Origin: JAANXG01 sp963731035
GTDB taxonomy: Bacteria; Pseudomonadota; Gammaproteobacteria; Arenicellales; JAANXG01
Length of the DNA: 64,000 nucleotides
Direction: 5' to 3'
NCBI GenBank assembly: GCA_963731035.1
Contig: CAVSUY010000022.1
Span: 186,001-250,000, forward strand
Shown here: one piece after another, positions 42,887 through 51,860 of the stretch
How positions within the stretch are numbered: the first letter of the stretch is position 1
Layout: each line of letters starts with the position of its first letter
Notes under the pieces: generated by a model
The model's database searches: none
What the model was told of the DNA's origin: nothing
Seen by the model: the letters and a program-made list of their open reading frames with translations, nothing else
Position numbers and translations under genes: made by a program

Positions 42887-44923
42887 CTACAAGTCCTTGC
42901 ACAGGCGCAGGGAGTCGTACATCGCCGCGTGTATGTTGCGGCTCGCCACGGCGTCCCCGACGCGGTACAGATGGAACCGTCCGTCCGGGTTCGAGTCCGG
43001 TGTCGCGAGTCGCCCGGCCAGCATGCCGTCGAGGTCCACCTCCCCGCGGTTCACCGCCATGTCCTTCAGCTCGAAATACAGGTCGTCGACCGGAAGCGTA
43101 CCGTGCTCCACGACCACCTGGTCCACTGTCCTGTCCTCCACGCCGTCGGTGAATTCGCTGTACAGCCTCGCCTTGATGCGACCCTCACTGGGCTCGACCG
43201 CCACCAGTCGAAGGTTCGGTGACATCTTCACCCCGTTCTCCTGGAAAGTCTTCAAGTAGGCGGGGATATTCGTACCCCCGACTTCCTGGCCGATCATCCG
43301 GTCCGGCGTGACGATCTCAACCCGGCTGCCGGCGTGGACCAGGAATTCCGCGCAGGACAAGCCCTGGTGCTGTCCGTTGTCATCGAACAGCAGCACCTCC
43401 TTCGCCGGCGGAACCTGGCCGCCGAGAATGTCCCAGGTCGTCGTCACGAGTTCCGGTCCGTGCTCCAGGAACGTAATGTTGGGCACGCCGCCCGTAGCGA
43501 CGACAACGACATCGGGCTCGCACTCCAGAATATCGTCGGTCTCCACCAGCCGATTGAGCACCAGCTCCACGCCTGCTTCCTCCACCTCCCCGGCGAGCCA
43601 TTCCGTGATACCGATGATTTCCCGACGCCGATCCACTTTTGAGGCCAGCAGGATCTGCCCGCCGGGGCGCGCCGAGGCTTCGAACAAGGTCACGTGATGG
43701 CCACGCTGGCCGCAAACCCGCGCCGCCTCCAGCCCCGCCGGCCCGGCACCCACCACGACGACCCGGCGCGCCTGTTCCGCCCGCCGGATGACATGCGGTA
43801 GAACACTCTCGCGCCCGGTGGCGGGATTGTGGCTGCAAACCGCGTCCCCTGGCTCGTACAACCGGTCTATGCAGTATCCCATGCCGACACAGGGCCGAAT
43901 CCGCGCTTCCTGGCCCGCCTCGATCTTGCGGGCGATATGGGGATCCGCCATGTGAGCACGCGTCATACCGACCAGGTCCATGGCACCGCTGGCGATTGCG
44001 TGGCGGGCCGTGGCGACGTCGTTGATGCGGGCCGAATGCAGCACCGGAATGCCCAGGGTGTCCTTGATTGTCCTGGTGAACTCGAGATTGGGTCCGCTCG
44101 GCGTTCCCATGTTGGGAATGACTTCCGACAATCCCTTGTCGGTGTCGATATGGCCACGGATGACGTTGATGAAGTCGATGGTGCCGGTGTCAACAAGTCG
44201 GCGCGCGATCTCCAGGCCTTCATCGAATTGAAGTCCGTCGTGCAAGGCCTCGTCCAGCACCATGCGCAGACCGACGATATAGTCGACGCCCACCTGCCGG
44301 CGCACCTCTTCCAGCACTTCCAGACTGAAGCGCATGCGGTTCTCCAGGCTGCCGCCGTAGAGATCCGACCGCCGATTCATGCGTTTTGCCCAGAACGAAT
44401 CGAACAAGTGACCGTAGGACTCGATCTCGATTCCGTCCAAGCCGCCGTCCTTGCACCGGCGCGCGCCCTGTCCATAGGATTTTACGGCCCGCGCGATATC
44501 GAAATCCTCCATGATCTTGGGGAAGGAACGGTGTGCCGGCTCGCGCACGCAGGACGGCCACAAGGTGGGGAACCAGGGGTCCGCATACGACGAAGTGCGG
44601 CGTCCCAGATGCGTGATCTGGCACATGACAGCCGCGCCGTGGCTGTGAACCCGCTCCGCGAGCTGTTGAAAGTAAGGAATGATCTCATCGCCTCCGACAT
44701 CCAGATTGCCGAACGCCGGCGCGCAGTCGCGTGCCACCAGGGCCGAGCCACCGAACATGGTCAGCCCGAGGCCGCCTCTTGCCTTCTCTTCCTGGTAAAG
44801 CTGATAGCGCTCGGAGGGAAAGCCGTCGTCGCTGTAGTTAGGTTCGTGGGAGGCGCTGAAGATGCGGTTCTTCAAATGCAGGTGCTTCAGCGCAAAGGGC
44901 TGCAATAGGGGATCGTTCTTCAT
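42887..44923 (-). CDS. DgcA-like flavoprotein (TMADH/2,4-dienoyl-CoA reductase family)
   Basis: A 678-residue protein. The N-terminal FMN TIM-barrel (residues 1-370) has FSASHEPNYSDDGFPSERYQ and GGLGLTMFGG. The C-terminal dinucleotide-binding halves have VVVVGAGPAGLEAARVCG and DVVVVATGGVPN. The usual 4Fe-4S cysteine motif is altered to CVGMGYC...C, as I recall for the dimethylglycine demethylase DgcA subgroup. A role in oxidative N-demethylation, with electrons passed to an ETF, fits the etfBA and BHMT-like genes on the same strand. The exact substrate (dimethylglycine or stachydrine-like) is inferred. Confidence 0.75.
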   Translation of the reverse strand: MKNDPLLQPFALKHLHLKNRIFSASHEPNYSDDGFPSERYQLYQEEKARGGLGLTMFGGSALVARDCAPAFGNLDVGGDEIIPYFQQLAERVHSHGAAVMCQITHLGRRTSSYADPWFPTLWPSCVREPAHRSFPKIMEDFDIARAVKSYGQGARRCKDGGLDGIEIESYGHLFDSFWAKRMNRRSDLYGGSLENRMRFSLEVLEEVRRQVGVDYIVGLRMVLDEALHDGLQFDEGLEIARRLVDTGTIDFINVIRGHIDTDKGLSEVIPNMGTPSGPNLEFTRTIKDTLGIPVLHSARINDVATARHAIASGAMDLVGMTRAHMADPHIARKIEAGQEARIRPCVGMGYCIDRLYEPGDAVCSHNPATGRESVLPHVIRRAEQARRVVVVGAGPAGLEAARVCGQRGHHVTLFEASARPGGQILLASKVDRRREIIGITEWLAGEVEEAGVELVLNRLVETDDILECEPDVVVVATGGVPNITFLEHGPELVTTTWDILGGQVPPAKEVLLFDDNGQHQGLSCAEFLVHAGSRVEIVTPDRMIGQEVGGTNIPAYLKTFQENGVKMSPNLRLVAVEPSEGRIKARLYSEFTDGVEDRTVDQVVVEHGTLPVDDLYFELKDMAVNRGEVDLDGMLAGRLATPDSNPDGRFHLYRVGDAVASRNIHAAMYDSLRLCKDL

Positions 44924-45076
44924 ATGCTCGTATCCGGGTGCATGGTGGCCGCAGCGTATCCGGCATCCGGCCTGGATTGCGCGATTGGATCTATTTTCGA
45001 TCGCCGCGGGAAATTCTACAGGATGCGGGCCGGCGGTGACTGCTGCCTTGTGCGGCGCGTACCCTGGTGTACCCCC

Positions 45077-46129
45077 CTAGACGCCCTGGCCCTTCGAGAT
45101 CCGGCGGCGCGACCGGCGAGCAGAGCTCTGTTGCAGCATAGGAGCACCCGTAATCTGGGCCTTCAGTCCTTCGCTGACGGTTCCCAAGCGCTGGACAACC
45201 GTCTCTACGTCGGGGCGCGACAAATCGCCCCCCTCCTCCAAGGCCAGACGCATGGCCCGCACGTGCTCGGGCGTGGTGCCACAGCAGCCGCCGATGATGG
45301 TGGCGCCGGCGGCATAGGCCAGGCGTGCATACTCGGCCATCAACTCGGGCGTTCCGTTGTAGACGATCTTACCTTCGACGTACTTGGGTATGCCACAGTT
45401 GGCCTTGGCCACCAGTACGGGCTCGTGGGCGGTCTTGTCGCGCTCCTGGCTCATCTTCAGGATCGCGGTGACGACCTCCGCTGCGCCGATGCCGCAATTC
45501 GTCCCGCAGGCCACCGGCACCGGGTTCAGCGAAGACTGCATGGCAATGATCTCCTGGGCAGAGACGCCCATCATTGTGCGACCGTTGGTGTCGATGCTGA
45601 AACAGGTGACTATGGGCAGTCCCGTCTCCGCGGCGCCCTGCACCGCGGCCCGCACTTCCTCCTTGGAGGACATCGTTTCAATCCACAACACATCGACACC
45701 GCCTTCCTTGAGCGCCCGCGCCTGCTCGGCAAAGGCGGATACTGCGTGTTCGTAGCTCAGGGTTCCCACCGGCTGCAGGATTTCTCCCGTAGGCCCTATG
45801 GATCCAGCGGCCACGACGGTTCGTCCCGAGGCGTCGATGACGCGCCTCAGTATCTGCGCAGCCTGCTTGTTGAGCTCTTCGACCCGATCCTGGGCCTGGT
45901 GCAGCGACAGCCGGTAGCGGGTGCCACCGAAGGAATTGGTGAGGATGATGTCGGAGCCCGCCTCGACGAAGCTCCGGTAGTGGGCTTCCACCCGCTCGGG
46001 ATAGTCGACGTTCCATAGCTCCGGCGCGTCACCGCTTTGCAGGCCCATCTCGAACAGGCTGGTGCCGGTTGCACCATCGGCCAGCAGCCACGGCCTGGTT
46101 TCCAGAAGCTCGCGTAGAATATCACTCAT
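45077..46129 (-). CDS. Betaine-homocysteine S-methyltransferase-like protein
   Basis: Encodes 350 residues from ATG 46129. A zinc-dependent homocysteine methyltransferase domain with LLADGATGTSLFEMGL, then IILTNSFGGTRYRLSL and the zinc ligands in ACGTNCGIG and IIGGCCGTTPEH. The length and the single domain point to BHMT- or MMUM-type enzymes, not the first module of MetH. It would pass a methyl group from betaine or an analogue to homocysteine, giving methionine and dimethylglycine, the substrate of a DgcA-like enzyme. The DgcA-like gene lies about 150 bp downstream on the same strand. Confidence 0.82.
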   Translation of the reverse strand: MSDILRELLETRPWLLADGATGTSLFEMGLQSGDAPELWNVDYPERVEAHYRSFVEAGSDIILTNSFGGTRYRLSLHQAQDRVEELNKQAAQILRRVIDASGRTVVAAGSIGPTGEILQPVGTLSYEHAVSAFAEQARALKEGGVDVLWIETMSSKEEVRAAVQGAAETGLPIVTCFSIDTNGRTMMGVSAQEIIAMQSSLNPVPVACGTNCGIGAAEVVTAILKMSQERDKTAHEPVLVAKANCGIPKYVEGKIVYNGTPELMAEYARLAYAAGATIIGGCCGTTPEHVRAMRLALEEGGDLSRPDVETVVQRLGTVSEGLKAQITGAPMLQQSSARRSRRRISKGQGV

Positions 46130-46387
46130 ATGAGCTCGCCTTGTATCCGCACTTGAAACGTAAATCAAGCCCTTCTTTGAGAAGACAGCCTGGTTCCTCC
46201 CGCGGGCTGACTGTCTGCGAGCTGGACTCCGGGTTGGTGGGTAGCATTGGCCACAACCGCATACCCAAGGACAGGGCCTGAACCAAGGGTCCCCTCTCCC
46301 TGAGGGTGAGGTCGGGGTGAGAGGGGAGCGGAATGCCAAGGTCTACTGCGTTCGTGCTTGGTTGGCAGTTGATCGGACCACGGAAAG

Positions 46388-46494
46388 CATGGCTTGGGGG
46401 AGGCGGTCGTCGACACGCTGTAAATACATCCTTGTACGCTCGCCTCCGGCATCCTTGCCTCCAGACGGTCGACGACCCTCTCCCCCAACCCATG
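46388..46494. repeat. 107-bp hairpin element, copy 2
   Basis: CATG to CATG. Arms 46388-46414 and 46468-46494 are complementary with three mismatches. The core (46415-46467) is the reverse complement of the core of copy 1, beginning ACGCTGTAAATAC and ending CTCCAGACG. It lies in a gene-free stretch of 1 kb (46130-47129), which otherwise holds only a CCCTCTCCC/GGGTGAG repeat near 46286-46325. Confidence 0.9.
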
Positions 46495-46574
46495 TCCAAG
46501 CGATGTTACCCTCCGATAAATACCCAGGAGAACCACAGGGGAACCCACCCGACCGAAGGGATGGGCGTCAAGAG

Positions 46575-46681
46575 CATGAAGCGGGGAGGGGTTTCGGCGG
46601 GCGTCTGGAGGCAAGGATGCCGGAAGCGAGCCTACAGGGAAGTACTCGCGGCGTCCCGCCGAAACCCCTCCCCGCTTCATG
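46575..46681. repeat. 107-bp hairpin element, copy 3
   Basis: CATG to CATG. Arms 46575-46601 and 46655-46681 are perfectly complementary over all 27 bp. The core (46602-46654) has the same orientation as copy 1 (CGTCTGGAGG...). The flank to the left carries CGAAGGGATGGG, which in copy 1 lies (reverse-complemented) to the right. This indicates an inversion of the core relative to the flanks between copies 1 and 3. Confidence 0.92.
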
Positions 46682-46850
46682 CCCGGCACTCCCGCCGAGG
46701 ATCTGTACCCCTCCAGTCCACAGCGATTTCCTCTATCCAATCAATACAACCCCGCTGAGCCCGATCCAGGGCTCACTGCTTCGACAAGATCCTCTGAACC
46801 TGGAGGGCCCTGTTGTCCTAAAGCGGGGGCGTTGAACAGATCACGGAGCG

Positions 46851-46957
46851 CATGGGCCGGGGACGGCCGTCGTCGACACGCTGTAAATACTTCCCTGTAC
46901 GCTCGCTTCCGGCATCCTTGCCTCCAGACGGTCGACGACAGCCGTCCCCGGCCCATG
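46851..46957. repeat. 107-bp hairpin element, copy 4
   Basis: CATG to CATG. Arms 46851-46877 and 46931-46957 are complementary with one mismatch. The core (46878-46930) is in the same orientation as copy 2. The flank after the right arm carries CTCCCTTCG, the counterpart of CGAAGGGATGG in copy 3. Arms share the GTCGTCGAC end with copy 2 but differ in the outer part. Confidence 0.9.
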
Positions 46958-47129
46958 CCTTGGCGTCGCTCCCTTCGTTTGGGGGGAGAACTGTGGTCTG
47001 ATGAATTGGTGATGGGTTTGGGTTGGTTTGCCCTCGCTCCGGCCCTCTCCCGCCGTGCAGGAAAGGGAGAAGAGGGTTGTGCTGCCCCCCGCCGCCGGGT
47101 CTTCCCGGAGACGGGAAGAGAGAACTTGC

Positions 47130-48059
47130 CTACTTCAGGGCCTTGGTCAGGGCGGGGACGGCTTCGAACAGGTCGGCCACCAGGCCATAGTCGGCAACCT
47201 GGAAGATAGGCGCTTCCTCGTCGCTGTTGATGGCGGCGATGACCTTGCTGTCCTTCATCCCCGCGAGGTGCTGAATGGCACCGGATATGCCGACAGCAAG
47301 ATACAGATCAGGCGCCACCACTTTGCCGGTTTGCCCCACCTGGTAGTCGTTGGGCACGTAGCCGGCGTCCACCGCGGCGCGCGAGGCACCCACCGCGGCG
47401 TTGAGGGATGCGGCCAAGTCCTCGATCAGTTGGAAATTCTCCGAGCTGCCGACGCCGCGGCCGCCCGACACCACGATGCGGGCCGAGGTCAGCTCCGGGC
47501 GGTCGGACTGCGACAGGTTCTGACCCACGAAACGCGAGCCCTTGCCGGTCCCGGAGGCGCTTATCGTCTCTATGGGGGCACTGCCGCCCTCGGCGGCGGC
47601 GTCGAACTTGGTTGTCCGCACGGTCACCACCTTTATCGAATCCGAGGACTGGACCTTGGCCAGGGCGTTACCGGCGTAGATGGGGCGCTCGAACGTGTCT
47701 TCCGAGAATACCTCGCTTATGTCGGAGATCTGGGAAACGTCCAGCAGGGCGCCGACCCGAGGCATCACGTTCTTGCCGTAGGTCGTGGCCGCGGCGACGA
47801 CGTGGCTGTAGTTCTTTGCCATGTCGGAGATCAAGGGCGCCAGGTTTTCCGGCAGATGATGCTCGTAGGCCGGGTCGTCCGCCAGCAGGACGCGCTCCAC
47901 GCCTTCGACCTTGCCGCAGGCGTCAGCGACCGCCGCGCAGCCGGAACCGGCCACCAGGATCTCGACCGGCCCGCCCATCCGGGCGGCGGCGGTGACGGCG
48001 TGCAGGGTGACTTCCAGAAGTCTCGAATTATCGTGCTCGGCAACAACCAGGACCGCCAT
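47130..48059 (-). CDS. etfA: Electron transfer flavoprotein alpha subunit
   Basis: A 309-residue FAD-binding ETF subunit. The C-terminal domain has ARIVVSGGRGVGSSENFQLI, GASRAAVDAGYVPNDYQVGQ and GKVVAPDLYLAVGISGAIQH, all typical. Soluble carrier of electrons from dehydrogenases to ETF-quinone oxidoreductase. Its ATG shares one base with the etfB stop (TGATG). No etfQO is adjacent. It is on the same strand as the BHMT- and DgcA-like genes but separated from them by 1 kb of repeats. Confidence 0.95.
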   Translation of the reverse strand: MAVLVVAEHDNSRLLEVTLHAVTAAARMGGPVEILVAGSGCAAVADACGKVEGVERVLLADDPAYEHHLPENLAPLISDMAKNYSHVVAAATTYGKNVMPRVGALLDVSQISDISEVFSEDTFERPIYAGNALAKVQSSDSIKVVTVRTTKFDAAAEGGSAPIETISASGTGKGSRFVGQNLSQSDRPELTSARIVVSGGRGVGSSENFQLIEDLAASLNAAVGASRAAVDAGYVPNDYQVGQTGKVVAPDLYLAVGISGAIQHLAGMKDSKVIAAINSDEEAPIFQVADYGLVADLFEAVPALTKALK

Positions 48060-48808
48060 CAGATCACCTTCGCTTCGTTTCTGAGTTTATCGACCAGCTC
48101 TTCGACACTCCCCACCCGTACGCCTTCGGCGCGCGGCGGCGGTTCGCTGACTTGCAGGATCTTCATGCGAGGCTCGAGGTCGAGCCCGAGATCCGAGGCG
48201 GCCTTCTTGTCGAGCTGCTTCTTCTTCGCCTTCATGATATTCGGCAGCGAGGCGTGCCGCGGCTCGTTCAGGCGCAGATCCACGGTCACCACAGCGGGCA
48301 AATCCAGTTCCACCGTTTCCAGGCCGCCGTCGATCTCGCGGACCACCTTGGCATTGCCGTCGGCAAGCTCGATCCCGGAAGCGAAGGTACCCTGGGGCCA
48401 ATCCAGCAGCGCCGCCAGACTCTGGCCCGTCTGGTTGCAGTCGTCGTCGATCGCCTGCTTGCCCAGCAGTACGAGCTGCGCCGACTCCTCCTCCACGATC
48501 TGCTTGAGAATCTTGGCGACCGCCAAAGGCTCCAGGGTCTGATCGCTCTCGACCAGGATGCCCCGGTCGGCACCCATCGCCAGGGCGGTGCGAATGGTCT
48601 CCTCGGACTTGGCCAGGCCGACGGACACCGCCACGATCTCTTCGGCGAAGCCGGCTTCCTTCAGGCGCACCGCCTGCTCGACAGCGATCTCGTCGAAGGG
48701 ATTCATCGACATCTTGGCGTTGGACAGGTCAACGCCCGAGCCGTCGGGCTTCACGTTGGCGCGGACGTAAGGGTCCAGGACCCGCTTGACACCCACCAGT
48801 ATCTTCAT
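48059..48808 (-). CDS. etfB: Electron transfer flavoprotein beta subunit
   Basis: Encodes 249 residues from ATG 48808. It has the AMP-binding subunit pattern MKILVGVKRVLDPYVRANVK, then MSMNPFDEIAVEQAVRLKEA, and the signature VELDLPAVVTVDLRLNEPRH. Upstream in-frame codons were rejected as they lack similarity. The sequence resembles the housekeeping group I ETF of fatty-acid and amine oxidation. It is coupled to etfA. A divergent MttB homologue begins 330 bp away, so the promoter region is shared. Confidence 0.95.
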   Translation of the reverse strand: MKILVGVKRVLDPYVRANVKPDGSGVDLSNAKMSMNPFDEIAVEQAVRLKEAGFAEEIVAVSVGLAKSEETIRTALAMGADRGILVESDQTLEPLAVAKILKQIVEEESAQLVLLGKQAIDDDCNQTGQSLAALLDWPQGTFASGIELADGNAKVVREIDGGLETVELDLPAVVTVDLRLNEPRHASLPNIMKAKKKQLDKKAASDLGLDLEPRMKILQVSEPPPRAEGVRVGSVEELVDKLRNEAKVI

Positions 48809-49060
48809 ACTCGACTTCCGATTAGCTGTAATGTACGTGTGTTCGCGAACCGCGGATTCTACCATCCGAAGCCGGTCCGTCGACCGGCCCGGAAACGGGC
48901 CAAGGCGGTCGATGGCGGGCGGCGGCGCGGCAGTGTAGCCGGGCACGAGACCCCGGCACAACGTGTTTGCGACCGGGTATGATGAATATGCGTCATGGAG
49001 ATGGCGCAGGTAAGAACATAGCGGTCGCGAGCCGCGCTGCATCAGGCAAAGGAATATTCA

Positions 49061-49135
49061 ATGATTCGCGCCGTGGCAAGGGGCCGGTCCCGACCGTGCC
49101 GCGTGCCGCCCAAAGCCAGAAGCCGGAAGACCTGA
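49061..49135 (+). other. Possible short upstream ORF before the second MttB gene
   Basis: ATG 49061, preceded by AAAGGAA, opens a 24-codon frame (MIRAVARGRSRPCRVPPK...) whose stop codon lies one base before the MttB ATG at 49137. It is highly basic and may simply be a chance ORF. If translated, it could couple translation to the methyltransferase gene. That gene also has its own GGAAGA. Confidence 0.25.
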
Positions 49136-49136
49136 C

Positions 49137-50696
49137 ATGAGCGATACCGCAACGAAACGTCGACGCAGCGGCGGCCGAGAGGCCCGCCAGCGCAGCCGCA
49201 GTGAATCCACCTCCGAGCGGGTTCCCTATATCAGGAGACGGGTACCGGTGTACGAGATCCTCGGCGAGGAGGCTTTGTCTCTGATAGAGGCCAATGCCGA
49301 CACGATGCTCGAGGAGATCGGTATCGAGTTCCGGGACGATCCGGAGGCTCTGGCCCTGTGGAAGGAGAACGGAGCCGATGTCCAGGGTGAGCGCGTGCGC
49401 TTCCCCAGGGGGATGTGCCGTTCGATCATTCAGACCTCGGCGCCCGCTGAATTCACGCAATACGCCAGGAATCCCGCCAACAACGTCCAGATCGGCGGCG
49501 ACAACCTGGTATTGGTGCCGGGCTATGGACCACCCTTCGTCCGCACCCTGGACGAAGGGCGGCGCTACGCGAGGCTCGAGGACTTCCAGAACTTCGTCAA
49601 GCTCGCCTACATGGCCCCCGCCCTTCACCACTCCGGAGGCACCTTGTGCGAGCCGGTGGATGTGCCCGTTCCCAAACGGCACCTGGACATGGTGTACAGC
49701 CACATGCGGTACAGCGACAAGTGCTACATGGGCTCGGTTACCGCCTCGGAACGCGCCGAGGATACGATGGAGATGACCCGGATACTGTTCGGCGACGAGT
49801 TCATCGATCCCACGACCGGAAAGGAGCGCACCTGCGTGGTGAGCCTGATCAACGCCAACTCGCCGCTCACCTACGACTCCACCATGTTGGGCGCGGCGAA
49901 GGTATACGCCCGCTCCAATCAGGGTACCGTCATCTCTCCCTTTATTCTTTCGGGTGCAATGTCTCCGGTGACCATCGCCGGCACCTCGGCCCAGATCCTG
50001 GCGGAAGCCATGGCGGGCATGGCGTACGTGCAGTTGGTGCGCCCGGGCGCCCCGGTCGTTTTCGGCACCTTTGCCAGCTCCATCTCCATGCAGTCCGGGG
50101 CCCCCACATTCGGCACCCCCGAACCGGCGTTGGTAATCAACGTGGCGGCGTCGCTGGCACGGCGGCTCGGTGTCCCTTTCCGCAGCGGCGGCGGCCTCAC
50201 GGCTTCCAAGATCGCGGACGCCCAGGCGGGCTACGAGTCCGCAAACACGCTGAACAGCGCGGTCAGCGCCGGGGTGAATTTCATGCTGCATACAGCCGGT
50301 TGGCTGGAAGGCGGCCTGGCCATGGGCTACGAGAAATTCATGTTGGACGCTGACCAGGCCGGCATGATCCAGGCGTTCTGCAACGGCGTGGACCTGTCCG
50401 ACAACGGCCAGGCGATGGATGCGATCCGCGAAGTCGGACCGGGCCAGCATTTCCTTGGCTGCGCCCATACCCAGGCGAACTTCCAATCCGCCTTCTATCG
50501 CTCCAATACCGCCGACAACAACAGCTTCGAACAATGGGAATCCGAGGGCGCGCTCGACGCCTCCCAGCGCGCCAACAAGCTGTACAAGAAATGGCTGGCC
50601 GAATACCAGCAGCCGGCCATGGACCCGGCCGTTGATGAAGCCTTGCAGGCCTACATGACCCGCCGCAAAGCGGAGCTGCCCGACAGCGGCGAATAA
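49137..50696 (+). CDS. Non-pyrrolysine MttB-superfamily methyltransferase, second copy
   Basis: A 519-residue paralogue of the protein at 21585. They share the basic N-terminus (KRRRSGGREARQRSR), GGTLCEPVDVPVPKRHLDMV, then SPLTYDSTMLGAAKVYARSN and GLAMGYEKFMLDADQAGMI. There is no in-frame amber, so it is of the non-Pyl type. It would transfer a methyl from a quaternary amine to a corrinoid protein. It is followed by a terminator and the GbdR-like regulator gene on the same strand and is divergent from etfB. The corrinoid partner is not in the window. Confidence 0.9.
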   Translation: MSDTATKRRRSGGREARQRSRSESTSERVPYIRRRVPVYEILGEEALSLIEANADTMLEEIGIEFRDDPEALALWKENGADVQGERVRFPRGMCRSIIQTSAPAEFTQYARNPANNVQIGGDNLVLVPGYGPPFVRTLDEGRRYARLEDFQNFVKLAYMAPALHHSGGTLCEPVDVPVPKRHLDMVYSHMRYSDKCYMGSVTASERAEDTMEMTRILFGDEFIDPTTGKERTCVVSLINANSPLTYDSTMLGAAKVYARSNQGTVISPFILSGAMSPVTIAGTSAQILAEAMAGMAYVQLVRPGAPVVFGTFASSISMQSGAPTFGTPEPALVINVAASLARRLGVPFRSGGGLTASKIADAQAGYESANTLNSAVSAGVNFMLHTAGWLEGGLAMGYEKFMLDADQAGMIQAFCNGVDLSDNGQAMDAIREVGPGQHFLGCAHTQANFQSAFYRSNTADNNSFEQWESEGALDASQRANKLYKKWLAEYQQPAMDPAVDEALQAYMTRRKAELPDSGE

Positions 50697-50724
50697 GCAA
50701 CAACCATCATTCCAGCGACCCGAA

Positions 50725-50757
50725 AGCGACCCGATGCCTTGCATTCGGGCCGCTTTT
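50725..50757 (+). terminator. Intrinsic terminator after the second MttB gene
   Basis: AGCGACCCGAT pairs with ATTCGGGCCGCT across a 7-base loop, with small mismatches, and is followed by TTTT. It begins 28 bp after the MttB stop. It separates this gene from the regulator downstream, which therefore needs its own promoter. Confidence 0.7.
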
Positions 50758-50873
50758 CAATTGCGCGGCGGCATGATTCGACCTATATTTCATATCGTTC
50801 CTCATTCCATTGGATTGGAGGGGGACCGGCCGCGCACCGTTTCCGCGCCGCACAGAGAGGCACGTTCCACCTT

Positions 50874-51851
50874 ATGTCCAGTTCCGCAGAGAGCTCGCCG
50901 CCCCAGGTTTTCAACTTCCTTGTGGTGCCGAATTTCACGCTGATGGCCTACACCTCGGCACTGGAACCGCTGCGCATGGCCAACAAGCTTTCAGGGCGCG
51001 AGCTGTACGGGTGGAACACCGTCTCACTCAGCGAATCCCACACTACTTCCAGCAGCGGCGTCACCATACCCAGCGACTACAATACCCGCGACGAACTGCC
51101 CGGCGGGGCGTTGCTGGTCTGCGGCGGGGTGGAGGTCCACCGCGCCAATACTCCGGAGGTGCAGACTTGGCTGAAGAAGGCCGCCAAGAAGCACAGCCCC
51201 ATCGGCGCCCTGTGCACCGGCAGTTTCCTTCTGGCCGAGGCTCAGCTTCTCGACGGCTACCGCTGCACCATTCACTGGGAGCACATCGCCACCCTGCGGG
51301 AAACACATCCGAACCTGGTGGTTTCCCAGGAGCTCTTCGAGGTGGACCGGGACCGCTATACCTGTGCCGGTGGCGTCGCCGCCATGGATATGATGCTGCA
51401 CCTGATACGGCGGGCACAGGGCGCGGAACTCTCGGCGGCAATCTCCGAGCAGTTGATATGCGACCGGGTGCGCGACAAGAACGACCGCCAGCGCATTCCG
51501 CTCCGCCATCGCCTCGGCACCGGGCAGCCCAAGCTACTGGAGGCAGTTTCCCTCATGGAAGCCAACATAGAAGAACCCATGGCCTTGGACGAGTTGTCCC
51601 GGCACATCGGACTGTCGCGGCGACAGCTCGAACGCCTGTTCAAGACCTATCTCGACTGCGTCCCCACCCGCTACTATCTGCAGCTGCGACTGGAACGCGC
51701 CCGCCAGCTTCTCCTGCAGACCAGCATGCCGGTGGTGGATATCGCCCTCGCCTGCGGCTTTATCTCCGCTCCTCATTTCAGCAAGTGCTACCGCTTGATA
51801 TTCGGCATACCTCCCCGTGAAGATCGCAGACAGGCCACTTCCCCAAATTGA
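50874..51851 (+). CDS. GlxA/GbdR-like AraC family transcriptional activator
   Basis: Encodes 325 residues from ATG 50874. The N-terminal DJ-1/PfpI-like domain begins FNFLVVPNFTLMAYTSALEP and LRMANKLSGRELYGW, and has the nucleophile-elbow-like IGALCTGSFLLAEA. The C-terminal AraC HTH pair is MALDELSRHIGLSRRQLERL and VVDIALACGFISAPHFSKCY. The N-terminal LRMANKLSGRELY pattern is that of the Pseudomonas GbdR/CdhR/ArgR group, activators responding to betaine, dimethylglycine, carnitine or arginine. Its position after the MttB gene supports control of methylated-amine catabolism. Confidence 0.88.
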   Translation: MSSSAESSPPQVFNFLVVPNFTLMAYTSALEPLRMANKLSGRELYGWNTVSLSESHTTSSSGVTIPSDYNTRDELPGGALLVCGGVEVHRANTPEVQTWLKKAAKKHSPIGALCTGSFLLAEAQLLDGYRCTIHWEHIATLRETHPNLVVSQELFEVDRDRYTCAGGVAAMDMMLHLIRRAQGAELSAAISEQLICDRVRDKNDRQRIPLRHRLGTGQPKLLEAVSLMEANIEEPMALDELSRHIGLSRRQLERLFKTYLDCVPTRYYLQLRLERARQLLLQTSMPVVDIALACGFISAPHFSKCYRLIFGIPPREDRRQATSPN

Positions 51852-51860
51852 CACGGACCG

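Noticed and set aside
42960..43000. tRNA-like GGTTCGAGTCC string
   Set aside because: It lies inside the DgcA-like coding sequence and has no cloverleaf around it.
46165..47209. Several ORFs of 90-190 codons across the 46.1-47.1 kb gap
   Set aside because: They read through the hairpin repeats (recurrent CRKRAYREV/GCRKRAY-type translations). Such spurious products arise from the repeats themselves.
48993..50744. A 583-codon minus-strand ORF opposite the second MttB gene
   Set aside because: A shadow frame of the methyltransferase, without similarity to any protein family.
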